The notes under the pieces are model-generated. The model did no database searches and was not told the origin of the DNA. It saw only the letters and a list, made by a program, of their open reading frames with translations. 64,000 bases of DNA, taken from Candidatus Leptovillus gracilis (GTDB lineage: Bacteria; Chloroflexota; Anaerolineae; Promineifilales; Promineifilaceae). Both the position numbers and the translations under genes were made by a program. Position 1 is the first letter of the stretch. Every line of letters starts with the position of its first letter. The DNA lies in the NCBI GenBank assembly GCA_016716065.1, contig JADJXA010000003.1, positions 682,001-746,000 on the forward strand, in the 5' to 3' direction. This document shows positions 16,846-25,754 of this stretch, one piece after another.

Positions 16846-18447
16846 ATGAAAGCGATACGCGCCCTGTTTTTTGGATTGTTGGGGACGGCCGTCCTCTTCA
16901 GCCTCTTTTCGTTCAAGTTGATGGCTCAGGAAACGGCCGTTACCGCCAGCGGCTACGCCCCGGCGACAACCATTATCGTCAACAGTGGCAAAGACCTGGA
17001 TACCAGCGATGGAACCACCTGCGCCACCCAACCCTGCACCCTGCGCCGCGCCGTCATCCAGGCCCGCACCAGCCCTAAACCCGTCCTCATCACCTTCGAC
17101 ATCCCGGCAACGGCCGAAGAGGGTTACAACAGCACCCTGCAAATCTGGAAAATTCAGTTTAGCGGCATCTCCAGCGCGGCCAACGCCACGCTGCGCTACC
17201 TGAATGGCGACATCACCATTGACGGCAGCACCCAACCCGGCGGTCGCACCACCGACCCTAAAATCATCCTGGTGGGTCCTGGAACCGGCCAGTGGGATGG
17301 GCTAAAGCTGGGCGAAACAGGCGTCCAAAACAACAACCAGATTCGCGGCCTGGGTTTTCAGATGTTCAAAACCCACATCTATGTCAATTCCAGCGGCAAC
17401 CTCATCGAAGACAACTGGTTTGGCCTGAGTGACGATGGCACAAATATTGTCCTGCGCGGCGGCGGGCAAAATGATGGCAGCGGCAATACCGGCATTTCTG
17501 TCGGGGCCAACATCGCCAACAACGTCATCCAAAACAATGTCTTCACTGGTCTGGCCGGGGTCGCGGCGGCCATCAATGGCAACGACACCACCTTCGCCAA
17601 CAACTACGTGGGAACCATCGCCAATGGAACCGTGCCCGACAAGACCACAGATCCCAGCCTGATCTGTTTGCAGTGGGATTGGCTGGGCGGCAGCGGCATC
17701 AGCCTCAGCGGCAGCCGTAACCTGGTGGAGAACAACATCTTTGCCGGTTTGCGCATCGCCGTCAGCCCGCCCACCATTCAGGCCGATACCATTCGCATGG
17801 GCGGCAGTTACCACATTATCCGGGACAACAAAATTGGCCTGGACGCGGCCAACGCCGAAATCGGCGTTTGCGGGCGGGGTATTTATCTGTTGAGCAGCAC
17901 AAAATTTAACCAGATCACCACCAATCAGATCATCCGACCGGGGCTTTCGGCGATTTCTTTGAACGACACGCCGGTGGTTTCCACATCGGACGCCAATACA
18001 CTGCGCGGCAACGTGATCAAAAAATTAACGCCCTGGGGGGAAATCGAAGGCAACAACAGCCCGGAAGACGCCATCCAGATGACCAAAAGCCTGCCAGACG
18101 CCTTCCGCAATTTTAAACCGGCGCAGGTGACGAGTATCAGCGGCACGGCCGTTAGCGGAACCAGCGGCGCGGGCAGCCCTTGCCCCAACTGCATCGTCGA
18201 ACTATTCCTGGACGATACCGATACCATCACCGAGACGCTGCAATCGTTGGCGGTGGTGACGGCCAATGCCAACGGTAATTGGAGCGCTACGCTGCCGGCG
18301 GCGCTGACGGCCGGACAAGGGCTGCGTACCACCAGCACATCGGCGCAGCACAACACCATCCCCGGCATGAGCCTGGGCACAACGACGGGGTTGTCTGGCT
18401 TGTATACACCCGGCTACAAAGTGTATTTACCTATGGTCAGGAAGTAA
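16846..18447 (+). CDS. Secreted right-handed beta-helix protein with YLPMV-type tail
   Basis: ATG at 16846 follows AAAAGGAG at good spacing. A signal peptide (ALFFGLLGTAVLFSLFSF, ending near LMAQ) leads into CATQPCTLRRAVIQARTS, a CSLREA-like block seen in surface parallel-beta-helix proteins. Residues about 130-400 are rich in N-x-I/V-x-x-N repeats (ANNVIQNNVFTGLAG), typical of pectate-lyase-like helices. An Ig-like carboxypeptidase-regulatory segment (GSPCPNCIVELFLDD) follows. The last residues are YKVYLPMVRK; similar YLPL-V tails close many exported Anaerolineae proteins and may be a sorting or anchoring mark (my inference). Function could be adhesion or polysaccharide binding. It is divergent from the SARP regulator. 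Confidence 0.8.
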   Translation: MKAIRALFFGLLGTAVLFSLFSFKLMAQETAVTASGYAPATTIIVNSGKDLDTSDGTTCATQPCTLRRAVIQARTSPKPVLITFDIPATAEEGYNSTLQIWKIQFSGISSAANATLRYLNGDITIDGSTQPGGRTTDPKIILVGPGTGQWDGLKLGETGVQNNNQIRGLGFQMFKTHIYVNSSGNLIEDNWFGLSDDGTNIVLRGGGQNDGSGNTGISVGANIANNVIQNNVFTGLAGVAAAINGNDTTFANNYVGTIANGTVPDKTTDPSLICLQWDWLGGSGISLSGSRNLVENNIFAGLRIAVSPPTIQADTIRMGGSYHIIRDNKIGLDAANAEIGVCGRGIYLLSSTKFNQITTNQIIRPGLSAISLNDTPVVSTSDANTLRGNVIKKLTPWGEIEGNNSPEDAIQMTKSLPDAFRNFKPAQVTSISGTAVSGTSGAGSPCPNCIVELFLDDTDTITETLQSLAVVTANANGNWSATLPAALTAGQGLRTTSTSAQHNTIPGMSLGTTTGLSGLYTPGYKVYLPMVRK

Positions 18448-18460
18448 CGATCACAACAAA

Positions 18461-18490
18461 ACCTGACAGGTCCTCTGAGACCTGTCAGGT
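18461..18490. repeat. Hairpin of 11-bp perfect arms, CCTGACAGGT family
   Basis: Arms ACCTGACAGGT and ACCTGTCAGGT flank an 8-base loop, 14 bp after the beta-helix stop codon. A sister hairpin with the same core lies at 37597-37626 after a histidine kinase gene. There is no T run, so they are more likely REP-like elements, or Rho-linked 3' ends, than intrinsic terminators. Confidence 0.6.
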
Positions 18491-18566
18491 CTAGGAGACA
18501 GATGGACACAGATTTTCTATCTGTAAAATCGGTGTAATCGGTGGATACTTTCCAGGGAGAAATACC

Positions 18567-18770
18567 ATGAGGCAGAGCAGAAGGAAACCACGTTATTTCG
18601 CCTATTTGCTGCGCCTGTGGGAAACAGAAGACGGGGGACGGCGCGTCTGGCGTGCATCGCTGGAATTTCCGGCCACCGGTGAGAGGCGCGGTTTTGCCTC
18701 GTTGTCTGAACTCTTTGCTTACCTGGAGGGTGAGATTTCGTCAGAAAAAGAGAAGCCCACTGAAAGGTAA
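18567..18770 (+). CDS. Small basic protein of unknown function, 67 residues
   Basis: ATG follows AGGGAGA at good spacing. The protein reads RYFAYLLRLWETEDGGRRVW, then RASLEFPATGERRGFASLSE and LFAYLEGE. The pattern 'LRLW..WRASLE...TGER.GFASL..L..YL' suggests a compact alpha/beta fold. I recall similar short proteins near SARP-type regulators in Anaerolineae, but cannot assign a function. It lies downstream of the beta-helix gene and could share its transcript. Confidence 0.65.
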   Translation: MRQSRRKPRYFAYLLRLWETEDGGRRVWRASLEFPATGERRGFASLSELFAYLEGEISSEKEKPTER

Positions 18771-18781
18771 ATATAGTGGTG

Positions 18782-18858
18782 TAGAGTGTTCAGTGTGCGT
18801 TTTCCAGAAGTAGCGCCGACTGAAAACTGGTCACTGAACACTGAATACTGATCACTGA
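18782..18858. repeat. Intergenic ACTGAACACTGAATACTGA-type repeat
   Basis: The stretch has GTGTTCAGTGTG and, inverted, CACTGAACACTGAATACTGA near its end. The same words make up a perfect hairpin at 47133-47191 and appear at 9260-9285. It lies between two convergent genes. Confidence 0.55.
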
Positions 18859-20063
18859 TTCACACGAGACGGCAAGACATAGCTGTACAGGTTTTCATCT
18901 TCGCCGGTCAGAAATAAACGGCCGTTCCCCACCACCAAAGCCACACGCGAACGCGGCTGCGGTTCTGTTTGCCAGCGCATTTGCCCGGTCAAAAGCTCCA
19001 GGCAGTACAGCCGATTGTCGTTGCTCTGGAAAAACAGGGCGTCCTGGTCCGCCGCAGGCGTGGAACGCGGCGCGTTGAACACACCTTCCAGATGGGTACG
19101 CCATACGGCCGTTCCCCCCGCCACCTCCACTGCATGAACAAAAGCATTGTCGCTGCCCAGGTAAAGCCGTCCGTCTGCCAGACGAAAGCCCGGCGACCAA
19201 TTTTCAGTTGGGTAGCGCCATAATTCAGACCCATCGGCCGCCGCCAGCCCAAATACCACATCGGTATAGGCCAGAAAAAACAGACGTGAACCATCTACAG
19301 CCAATGATTTTAAGAACCCGTCTTGCCGCTCCACCGTCCAGATAAGGCGCCCCGTTTGTTTGTCGAAAGCGTGCAGGCGGATGTGCCCCCCTTCGGGGAC
19401 TTTCTCTTGCCCCAACTGGCTGCCGCCCACAAAGAGCGTGGCCTCGTTGGCCGCCGGGGTGATGAGGGTGTACACGGCCGTCTCCTGCGCCCATTCCACC
19501 TGCCCCGAAGCAGCATCCAGAGCATACAGCCAGGCCCGACCGGCCGCGTTTGGCGTGACGCCCGGCCCGACAAACGCCGTTCCGGCAAACAATCGTCCAT
19601 CATCTACCAGCGGTGGCCAGAGCATCTCGCCCACCACCGGCTGCTGCCAGCGGATTTGCCCATTGGCGGCGTTCAGGGCCAACACCCGGCCCGGCGCGCC
19701 GACAAAAATGATGTCTTCGCTGGCGGCCAGCGAACGGGACCAGACGCCACCATCGGGCGCGAATCGCCACTGCTCTGCGCCGGAATGGGGGTCCAGGGCG
19801 ATAACCGCCGCAGCTGTGGTCGCCACCACATACCCACCTGCCAAAACCGGCGGTGAAGCCAATCCATCGCCTAAGTCACGCTGCCACTGCCAGGCAGGCA
19901 CGGCCGTCAGCAGATCGGCCGGCGCCCCCGGCCGGGCGCAGCCCAACAACAGCATCAGCCACAGCCAAAATCCCGCCCGCGCCACCCGGCGGCCGTAGAC
20001 CATCAGAGTGGCGCGAGAAGGACGATGGGGAGACTGTTTTACGGCCGTTGGCTGCGCGGGCAT
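18852..20063 (-). CDS. PQQ-type beta-propeller lipoprotein
   Basis: This 403-residue protein has, after a 25-residue cytoplasmic lead, a signal sequence ending in the lipobox LLLGC at about residue 42. It then holds seven repeated blade motifs of the BamB/PQQ kind, such as VIALDPHSGAEQWRF, VLALNAANGQIRWQQ, LYALDAASGQVEWAQ and LYCLELLTGQMRWQT. The A-x-D/N-x-x-x-G-x-x-x-W signature is the PQQ-like blade. It is probably a membrane-attached scaffold or sensor outside the cell, with no sign that PQQ is bound. The start at 20063 has GGGGGTG ahead; ATG 20003 is an alternative. It follows the tetraheme protein by 16 bp and likely shares its operon. Confidence 0.82.
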   Translation of the reverse strand: MPAQPTAVKQSPHRPSRATLMVYGRRVARAGFWLWLMLLLGCARPGAPADLLTAVPAWQWQRDLGDGLASPPVLAGGYVVATTAAAVIALDPHSGAEQWRFAPDGGVWSRSLAASEDIIFVGAPGRVLALNAANGQIRWQQPVVGEMLWPPLVDDGRLFAGTAFVGPGVTPNAAGRAWLYALDAASGQVEWAQETAVYTLITPAANEATLFVGGSQLGQEKVPEGGHIRLHAFDKQTGRLIWTVERQDGFLKSLAVDGSRLFFLAYTDVVFGLAAADGSELWRYPTENWSPGFRLADGRLYLGSDNAFVHAVEVAGGTAVWRTHLEGVFNAPRSTPAADQDALFFQSNDNRLYCLELLTGQMRWQTEPQPRSRVALVVGNGRLFLTGEDENLYSYVLPSRVNQ

Positions 20064-20079
20064 TCACCCCCAAATCTCA

Positions 20080-22182
20080 TCACTCGTCATCCGCCAAAGA
20101 GAGCAAGAAATTGACCATCAGATCCATTTCTTCATCCGACAACCGCTGCCCAAAGTCCACCGGCATGGTCAGAGCTTGGTCTTCATACCCCTCAACAACA
20201 AAAGCGCGGGGATCAACGATGGATTGATGCACGTACTCTTCAGCCGAGAGGCCGGGCACACGAGATGCGGCCACCTCGCTCAATTCGTCCCAACCAGGAC
20301 CAATCGTTCCCCCGCGCCCCAGCGATTCGCTGCGATGGCAGGCAAAGCAGCCCATCTGCTGCGCGATAGCCACGGCCGCTTGCTGCCCTTCATCAATCAT
20401 ATAATCGGCCGTCTGGCTGCGGATGTAGGCGATTAACTGCCAACGCTCTGTCTCGGTGAGCATACTCTTCCAGGCGGGCATCGCCGACAGGAAAGGGGAT
20501 TGTCCCCCGCCGTCGCTCAATCGCCAATACAGATAAGTGTCGGTCATAAATGGCAAATTGATCAGGGCCGGATCGGTCAAATTAACCGGTTTAGGCGCCA
20601 GCCCTTTGCTAAATTTTCCCTGGCCGTCCAAAGCATCGCCGTGACATTGCTGGCAGTCGTTGCTAAAGTATAGTCGCCTACCGGCGGCGATGGCTTCCGG
20701 GTCATTGGTAAACGGGTTTTGCAGCGTTTCATACTCAGCCGGAATTTGGGCTTGCCAATCCTCCAGGCGCACTTCGGCCAAAATGGGAACCTGGACGGGC
20801 ACTTCAACCAGGTAAGGGACTTCTTCGTGGATGGTGTGGGTCCGCGTGAACGCACCGCTGGCGACCGCGTACAAAGAGAGCGCACCGCTGCTAACCGCCA
20901 GCAAGGAAAACAACAGTAAAGCCACGTCGGTCGCCACGACTGGCACGCTCGGTTCGCGCCCTTTGACGCGGAAGCGATTGAGCAGCACAACGCCGATCAC
21001 GCCGCCGAAGACGGCCGTCAGCACCCCCAACAGCCCCAAGAGGACGGGATGAATGGTGGGTGTCGTAATGGTTTCCGTGATGGTGGATTCCGGGACACCC
21101 GGTGGGGGCGGATTGGCGGACGCGGCGACGAGAGTTGGCACGGCCGTTGGCGGCTGCCGCTCGGTCACAGGCGCGCCTAAAACACCCGCTTGCACCAGCG
21201 GACCATCCCGGTTGGTCTCTTCGATGTCAAATTCCCAACCGGGCGGCATCCGGTTGTCACGTAGGCGATGGCGCAAAACAGAATTGGCCCAATCGCCGGG
21301 CAGCACTACCGGCACGCCGGGCGGCGAAGAAAGCGCGTCGGCCCCGGTGAGAATGCCTTCATAGGAAGACAGGTCCATCTCGTGGCGCGAATCGGGCGAA
21401 TTCTCGAAGTGGCATTCCGTACAGGCTTGCGAGCCGGTGAACCAGGCGTCTTCTTCGGTGAATAGGGGCAAAATGTCGGTGGCAAAGCTGCCGGTCTGGG
21501 CCGCGCCGTCTACGTTGGTCCAGGGGAAGCTGCCATCGGGCGCGCCCGCGTCTACCCAGGCGGCAATCAGGTCTACGGCGTAAACATCGCCGCCGCCCAA
21601 CGTGAGTAGGGGACCGTCTCGATTGGTCTCTTCGATTTCAAATTCCCAATCCGGCGGCATCCGATTGTTGCGCAGCCGGGCGCGCAAGACGGAGTTCTGC
21701 CAATCGCCAGGCAAGATGATCGGCGCGCCGGGCGGCGAGGAGAGGGCGTCGGCGCCGGTGAGAATGCCGGCGTAGCTGGAAAGGTCCATCTCGTGGCGCG
21801 AATCGGGGGAAATCTCGAAATGACACTCGGTGCAGGCCTGAGAGCCGGGGAACCAGGCGTCTTCGGTGGTAAAGAGGGGCAAGATGTCTGTCGCAAAGAG
21901 TCCAGAACAATCGGCATCGTCCTCGGCGGTGAAGGGGAAGGGGACGCTTTCTGGCGCGCCGGCATCTACCCAGGCGCCAATGAGGTCTACGGCCGTTACC
22001 TCACATTGGCCTTTTGTTGACTGCGCGACTGAAGACAGACTGACCGTATGGGCGGGAACGGCCGTTGTTCGCTTAGACTCAGTTGAGGCTGCCGTCAGGG
22101 GTGTGACAAAAATAGCCACCATAGCGATCACCAAAGTGATCATCAAACCAATGCCAAATAACCAATTGCTCCTTTTTCTCAT
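20080..22182 (-). CDS. Membrane-bound tetraheme c-type cytochrome with duplicated N-terminal module
   Basis: The 700-residue protein starts at ATG 22180-22182, 8 bp after GGAGG. A signal/anchor helix (GIGLMITLVIAMVAIFV) is followed by two copies of a 137-residue module, each with GSQACTECHF (CxxCH at 117-121 and 254-258), SPDSRHEMDLSSY and NRMPP-WEF-IEETNRDGPL. After a proline-rich linker come two membrane helices, then a cytochrome c domain with CQQCH and a second with CFACH and a distal M-P-V. Four hemes in all. It probably passes electrons between the quinone pool or a terminal oxidase and outside partners. The PQQ-propeller lipoprotein is downstream. The exact partner is unknown. Confidence 0.85.
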   Translation of the reverse strand: MRKRSNWLFGIGLMITLVIAMVAIFVTPLTAASTESKRTTAVPAHTVSLSSVAQSTKGQCEVTAVDLIGAWVDAGAPESVPFPFTAEDDADCSGLFATDILPLFTTEDAWFPGSQACTECHFEISPDSRHEMDLSSYAGILTGADALSSPPGAPIILPGDWQNSVLRARLRNNRMPPDWEFEIEETNRDGPLLTLGGGDVYAVDLIAAWVDAGAPDGSFPWTNVDGAAQTGSFATDILPLFTEEDAWFTGSQACTECHFENSPDSRHEMDLSSYEGILTGADALSSPPGVPVVLPGDWANSVLRHRLRDNRMPPGWEFDIEETNRDGPLVQAGVLGAPVTERQPPTAVPTLVAASANPPPPGVPESTITETITTPTIHPVLLGLLGVLTAVFGGVIGVVLLNRFRVKGREPSVPVVATDVALLLFSLLAVSSGALSLYAVASGAFTRTHTIHEEVPYLVEVPVQVPILAEVRLEDWQAQIPAEYETLQNPFTNDPEAIAAGRRLYFSNDCQQCHGDALDGQGKFSKGLAPKPVNLTDPALINLPFMTDTYLYWRLSDGGGQSPFLSAMPAWKSMLTETERWQLIAYIRSQTADYMIDEGQQAAVAIAQQMGCFACHRSESLGRGGTIGPGWDELSEVAASRVPGLSAEEYVHQSIVDPRAFVVEGYEDQALTMPVDFGQRLSDEEMDLMVNFLLSLADDE

Positions 22183-22262
22183 GGGACATCCCTCCTTCCG
22201 AATGCAATGAGCGCGAAACATGATGCCGGACACGGGCGCATAAAGAACTTAGGGGAGGAAAC

Positions 22263-22341
22263 TAACACGACATTATTTTTAGGTTAAACTTTCGAAGAAT
22301 CATCACAAACCCGAAAGGATCGCCTAGAACAATGTCGTGTT
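22263..22341. repeat. Inverted repeat AACACGACATT around the IS start
   Basis: Perfect 11-bp copies at 22264-22274 and, inverted, 22331-22341, 56 bp apart. The second copy includes the first ATG of the ISKra4-like transposase. It may be a leader hairpin that limits transposase expression, or part of the IS left end. Confidence 0.45.
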
Positions 22342-23701
22342 TAATGGAAACTATACGTGAAGCGAAACCAGAATGCCAAAAAATAGTTGATGAGATGGGC
22401 GATGCAGCCACGCTCTCCTTAATGATCCTGCTCGCCTGGCAATTATCGCGCATTCTGGCAGTGAGTCTGGTGGAAGAAACCTTGAATAGCAGAGCCCAAG
22501 CCCCAACAGAGTGGGGTCATTGTCAAATATGTGGCCGGAAGTTGCAGAGCAAAGGCTTTGCCCCTCGGGAAGTCAAGAGCATCATTGGTCTCATTCGCTG
22601 GCAGCGCCGACTGGGACGCTGTCCTAAGCGATGTGCCATTGGTCAGGTAGCGCCATTGGATGAGGCGCTGGGATTAAAGCCCAATCAAAAAAGCGATGAT
22701 GGTTTGCGGCGGATAGCTTGCTTGACAGCCATTTTTGTGCCCTTTGAAACCGCAGCCATGTTGTTAAAAGAATTGAGCCAGGTCATCGTCACGCCGCAAA
22801 GTATCTGGGAGTGGGTTCAGGTGACTGGAGAAGAGATGATGAACCATTTGGTGGCCGAGTTAGCGGCGTTGAAACTGGGGAATGAGCCAGAGGCGGAAGC
22901 GTTGAGCGCGACCCTTGCCGCGGAAACTCTCCTGATGGGCGCTGACGGGGTGATGGTTCCCTTTCGCCCCCAAGCCAAGACAGCGGCGGGCAAAACAGTA
23001 TGGCGCGAAATCAAGGTCGCCATCTTTGCCCGTTTAGGCAAGCATATCACCCGCGCGGGCCAGACGATGAGCCGCTTGCATCACCACCGCGTGACGGCTG
23101 TTTTGGGTGATGTGGACGACTTATCCGAGCGGATGTGGCTGGAAGCGCGCAGACCAGGCATCAAGGAGCGCCCCGCGTTGTCTGGTTAAGCGATGGCGGG
23201 CGGGGCTTTTGGCGTTTGTTTGCCGAACGCTTTAGCGCCTCGGCCACTGGGGTTTTAGATTTCTACCACGCAACCCAAAATCTTTGGTCCGGGGTCAAGG
23301 TGTGGCTGGATGGCCGCACAAGTCAGGCCAAAACGTGGTTCCATCAGGCCCGCCACCGCTTGCGACATGGTCAGCAAGACGCGGTTTTGGCCGATATTCA
23401 GGCAGCTCTCGCCGTACCCGGTTTGCCAGAATCCGCGCAACAAGCCTTGACCAAACTGTACAATTATCTCGATAAACACCGGGAGCACATCCAGTACGAC
23501 AAATTAAAGCAGGCTGGATTACCCATTGGCAGCGGCCTGGTTGAAAGTACCTGCAAGTGGTTGATTCAGCAACGATTCAAGGGTGTCGGCATGCGCTGGA
23601 GCGAAGACGGCTTCAACCATTTGCTTCATTTGCGTTTGTATTGGGTTAACGGCCGTTTTGATGCTTTTTTCCCTTCTGCTTTGGCCTCCCCCAAGTCGTA
23701 G
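22332..23701 (+). pseudogene. ISKra4-like transposase, single frameshift
   Basis: The first frame (22332 to about 23166) has a zinc site HCQICGRKLQ, a basic region with WQRRLGRCPKRC, an HTH-like TPQSIWEWVQVTGEEMM, and TLLMGADGVMVPFRP with the first catalytic D. The second (about 23167-23701) has VVWLSDGGRGFWRLFAERF with the second D, FYHATQNLWSGVKVW, and GLPIGSGLVESTCKWLIQQR with the catalytic E. The break falls at GG 23165-23166, where one more G restores the frame and a protein of about 456 residues. No inverted ends or target repeats were found. It carries one ACGGCCGT near its 3' end, so it may be a long-term resident. Confidence 0.7.
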
Positions 23702-24045
23702 ATGCGCCCGCCGGACACACTTATACCCGGTCAATTTGGCTTTTGGTCCCCCCAGACTGCGCCAATATTCAATTGTTCACTTGCAGATAGTTGCAAGAAC
23801 GCAACAAAAATCCGTACAATTTGTTAATTATACATTAATAATAGTTGACAACAACTCCTTTCGGGGCCGAATTTCGCCACACATATGTTTCATTTCAATG
23901 GGTGTGTTTCAGTTCAGGTGTACCGCGTGGAGGGCGGGGTGATGGGCTGAATAAAGCAGGTTTAAAACAAACGTGCGTCATGGGCGGCGCATTTTGCGCC
24001 GCCCATGACGCATCAGGTCTTGCGGCAGCGAGCGGTTACTGCCGC
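23702..24045. other. Gene-free stretch behind the ISKra4-like element
   Basis: AT-rich DNA with no coding frame, followed by the strong hairpin at 23974-24012 next to the end of the oxidoreductase gene. Confidence 0.5.
23974..24012 (-). terminator. 18-bp perfect hairpin after the oxidoreductase gene
   Basis: Arms TGCGTCATGGGCGGCGCA and their exact complement enclose only three bases. It starts 34 bp beyond the stop of the minus-strand gene 24046-25035. The following minus-strand bases (CGTTTGTTTTAAAC) contain broken T runs, so it may act as a terminator or as a 3' stabilising hairpin. Confidence 0.5.
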
Positions 24046-25035
24046 TTAGTCAGCCAACCAAACCACCTCGGCCTGCCTGGCCGAGTCGTACAGCGCCAGA
24101 ATGGTGCGCACGTGGTTGCGGCTTTCCGCCAGGGTTAGGAAGTTGGCGGTGTTGTGCAGCACGGCCGTATTCATATCTTCCACCTCGCCCAGGTAAAGTT
24201 CCTCATCCGGTACCGTGAAGGTTTCTACATCGCCGTTGGCCGGATAGAATGTGACAGTGCCTTCCTGGGGACCGACAAACGGCCGTGTCACCAAAACCCT
24301 GCCCTCCGTGCCCACAATCTCAAAAAAGGTGTGGAACGGCGAACGAAAGGCGCAGCTAAATTGAGCCATCACGCCGCTGCCATAGCCCATCTGCCCGGCA
24401 AACACCTCGTCTACGCCCGACGCGCCGATCCATTGGCTGCCAAAGACCCACTGCGGCGGCCCGCCCATCAGGTTTTGCGCGTAGCTCATGGGGTAAACGC
24501 CCACGTCCCACAATGCGCCGCCGCCCCATTCTGGCCGCATTCGCACATTGGTCGCCGGGTCGGTCATGGCAAAGTCGAACGCGCCGCGCAGGATGGTGAT
24601 TTCTCCAAGACGGCCGTTCGTCACCATCGCTTTCACCAGTTTTGCCTGCGGGTGGTGGCGGTACATGAACGCTTCCGCCAACCGATTGCCGGTACGCTCA
24701 CTGGCAGAGATCATCGCGTCCACTTCGTTCAGCGTCAGGGCGAAGGGCTTCTCGCACAGCACATGTTTGCCGTGTTCCAGCGCGTAAATCGTCCATTCGG
24801 CGTGCAGGTGGTTGGGCAGGCTGATATACACGGCGTCTACGGCGTCGGAATCCAGCATCGCTTCGTAGCTGCCAAAGGCGTGCGGAATCGCCCACTGAGC
24901 CGCATATGCCTGGGCGGAGGCGAGAGAACGGCTGGATACGGCCGTTAACTCCCCCTCTTTCGACGCCCGAATCGCCGGAATCAGCCGCCGGTTGATATTC
25001 GCCGTCGAGACCAAACCCCATCGTACTTTCTTCAT
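24046..25035 (-). CDS. Gfo/Idh/MocA-family NAD(P)-dependent oxidoreductase
   Basis: This 329-residue protein has RWGLVSTANINRRLIPAI, a Rossmann start in which the usual G-x-G-x-x-x is altered to VSTANI, as in dimeric dihydrodiol dehydrogenase-like members. ISLPNHLHAEWTIYALEHGK and VLCEKPFALT supply the family's E-K-P motif at about 95. The C-terminal domain includes GGGALWDVGVYPMSYAQNLM with the conserved D-x-G-x-Y. It probably oxidises or reduces a sugar or cyclitol. It stands alone on this strand, 108 bp after fumB's end. Substrate cannot be deduced. Confidence 0.85.
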   Translation of the reverse strand: MKKVRWGLVSTANINRRLIPAIRASKEGELTAVSSRSLASAQAYAAQWAIPHAFGSYEAMLDSDAVDAVYISLPNHLHAEWTIYALEHGKHVLCEKPFALTLNEVDAMISASERTGNRLAEAFMYRHHPQAKLVKAMVTNGRLGEITILRGAFDFAMTDPATNVRMRPEWGGGALWDVGVYPMSYAQNLMGGPPQWVFGSQWIGASGVDEVFAGQMGYGSGVMAQFSCAFRSPFHTFFEIVGTEGRVLVTRPFVGPQEGTVTFYPANGDVETFTVPDEELYLGEVEDMNTAVLHNTANFLTLAESRNHVRTILALYDSARQAEVVWLAD

Positions 25036-25050
25036 ATGATTTCCCTCAAG

Positions 25051-25119
25051 AATAGCTAGAGCTAGAGCTAGAGTATTGCTCGAATTCTTCCTCTCGCTCT
25101 CGCTCTCGCTCTCGCTCTC
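25051..25119. repeat. Simple repeats: AGCTAG-rich block and CTCGCT tandem
   Basis: Between the fumarase genes and the oxidoreductase lie three tandem GCTAGA units followed by four CTCGCT units. These are microsatellite-like and may vary in copy number between strains. Confidence 0.6.
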
Positions 25120-25142
25120 GGCTGCCAGTTGGTAAAAATTTG

Positions 25143-25754
25143 TTAGCCAATCAATTCGACCAACTTCTCTTTAGATTGCGCCTCAATGGTCTTGTCCAGA
25201 CTAGCGCCGTGGCTGTCCATGGTCACTACCACCGGGAAATTCTCCACGCGAATCACCCACATTGCTTCCGGCACGCCAAAATCCAGCTTGTACACCCCCA
25301 GCACTTCCTTCACCGATTGGGCGATAAAGCTGGCTGCGCCGCCGATGGCATGAAGATAGACGGCCGGCTGCTCCTGGCACGCCTGGAGCGTTTTCGCCCC
25401 CATACCGCCTTTACCGATGACGCCCTTCAAGTTAAAGTGTTTGATGACGTCCGCCTGGTACACCTCTTCGCGGATGCTGGTGGTCGGGCCGGCCGCCACT
25501 AAGGAATAAGAGCCGTCCTCATGGAATTTCACCACCGGGCCGCAGTGATAAATCACACCGCCGTCCAGCAGTTTCTTCAGGTCTTCATACAATTCGGCCT
25601 CATCTGGCTGAACTGGCTGCTTGATGAAATGATCGATCATAAATTTGTGCGCCGCGTCGCGGCCGGTGACAATAACGCCGTTCAAAGAAACGGTATCGCC
25701 CGACTTTAAATTGCGGATGTCGGCGTCTGAAATGGGCGTTGTTAACTCAGGCAT
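25143..25754 (-). CDS. Class I fumarate hydratase, beta (C-terminal) subunit
   Basis: This 203-residue protein reads LKSGDTVSLNGVIVTGRDAA, then GGVIYHCGPVVKFHEDGSYS, AAGPTTSIREEVYQADVI and VIGKGGMGAKTLQACQE. These are the conserved blocks of the beta half of iron-sulfur fumarases and tartrate dehydratases. It interconverts fumarate and malate in the TCA cycle together with the alpha subunit, whose gene overlaps it by 8 bp just upstream. L-tartrate dehydratase is the main alternative; the pairing and sequence favour fumarase. Confidence 0.88.
   Translation of the reverse strand: MPELTTPISDADIRNLKSGDTVSLNGVIVTGRDAAHKFMIDHFIKQPVQPDEAELYEDLKKLLDGGVIYHCGPVVKFHEDGSYSLVAAGPTTSIREEVYQADVIKHFNLKGVIGKGGMGAKTLQACQEQPAVYLHAIGGAASFIAQSVKEVLGVYKLDFGVPEAMWVIRVENFPVVVTMDSHGASLDKTIEAQSKEKLVELIG

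Noticed and set aside
25051..25119. Simple repeats as a regulatory array
   Set aside because: The units are six-base microsatellites with no conserved spacing to a promoter, so I list them only as repeats.
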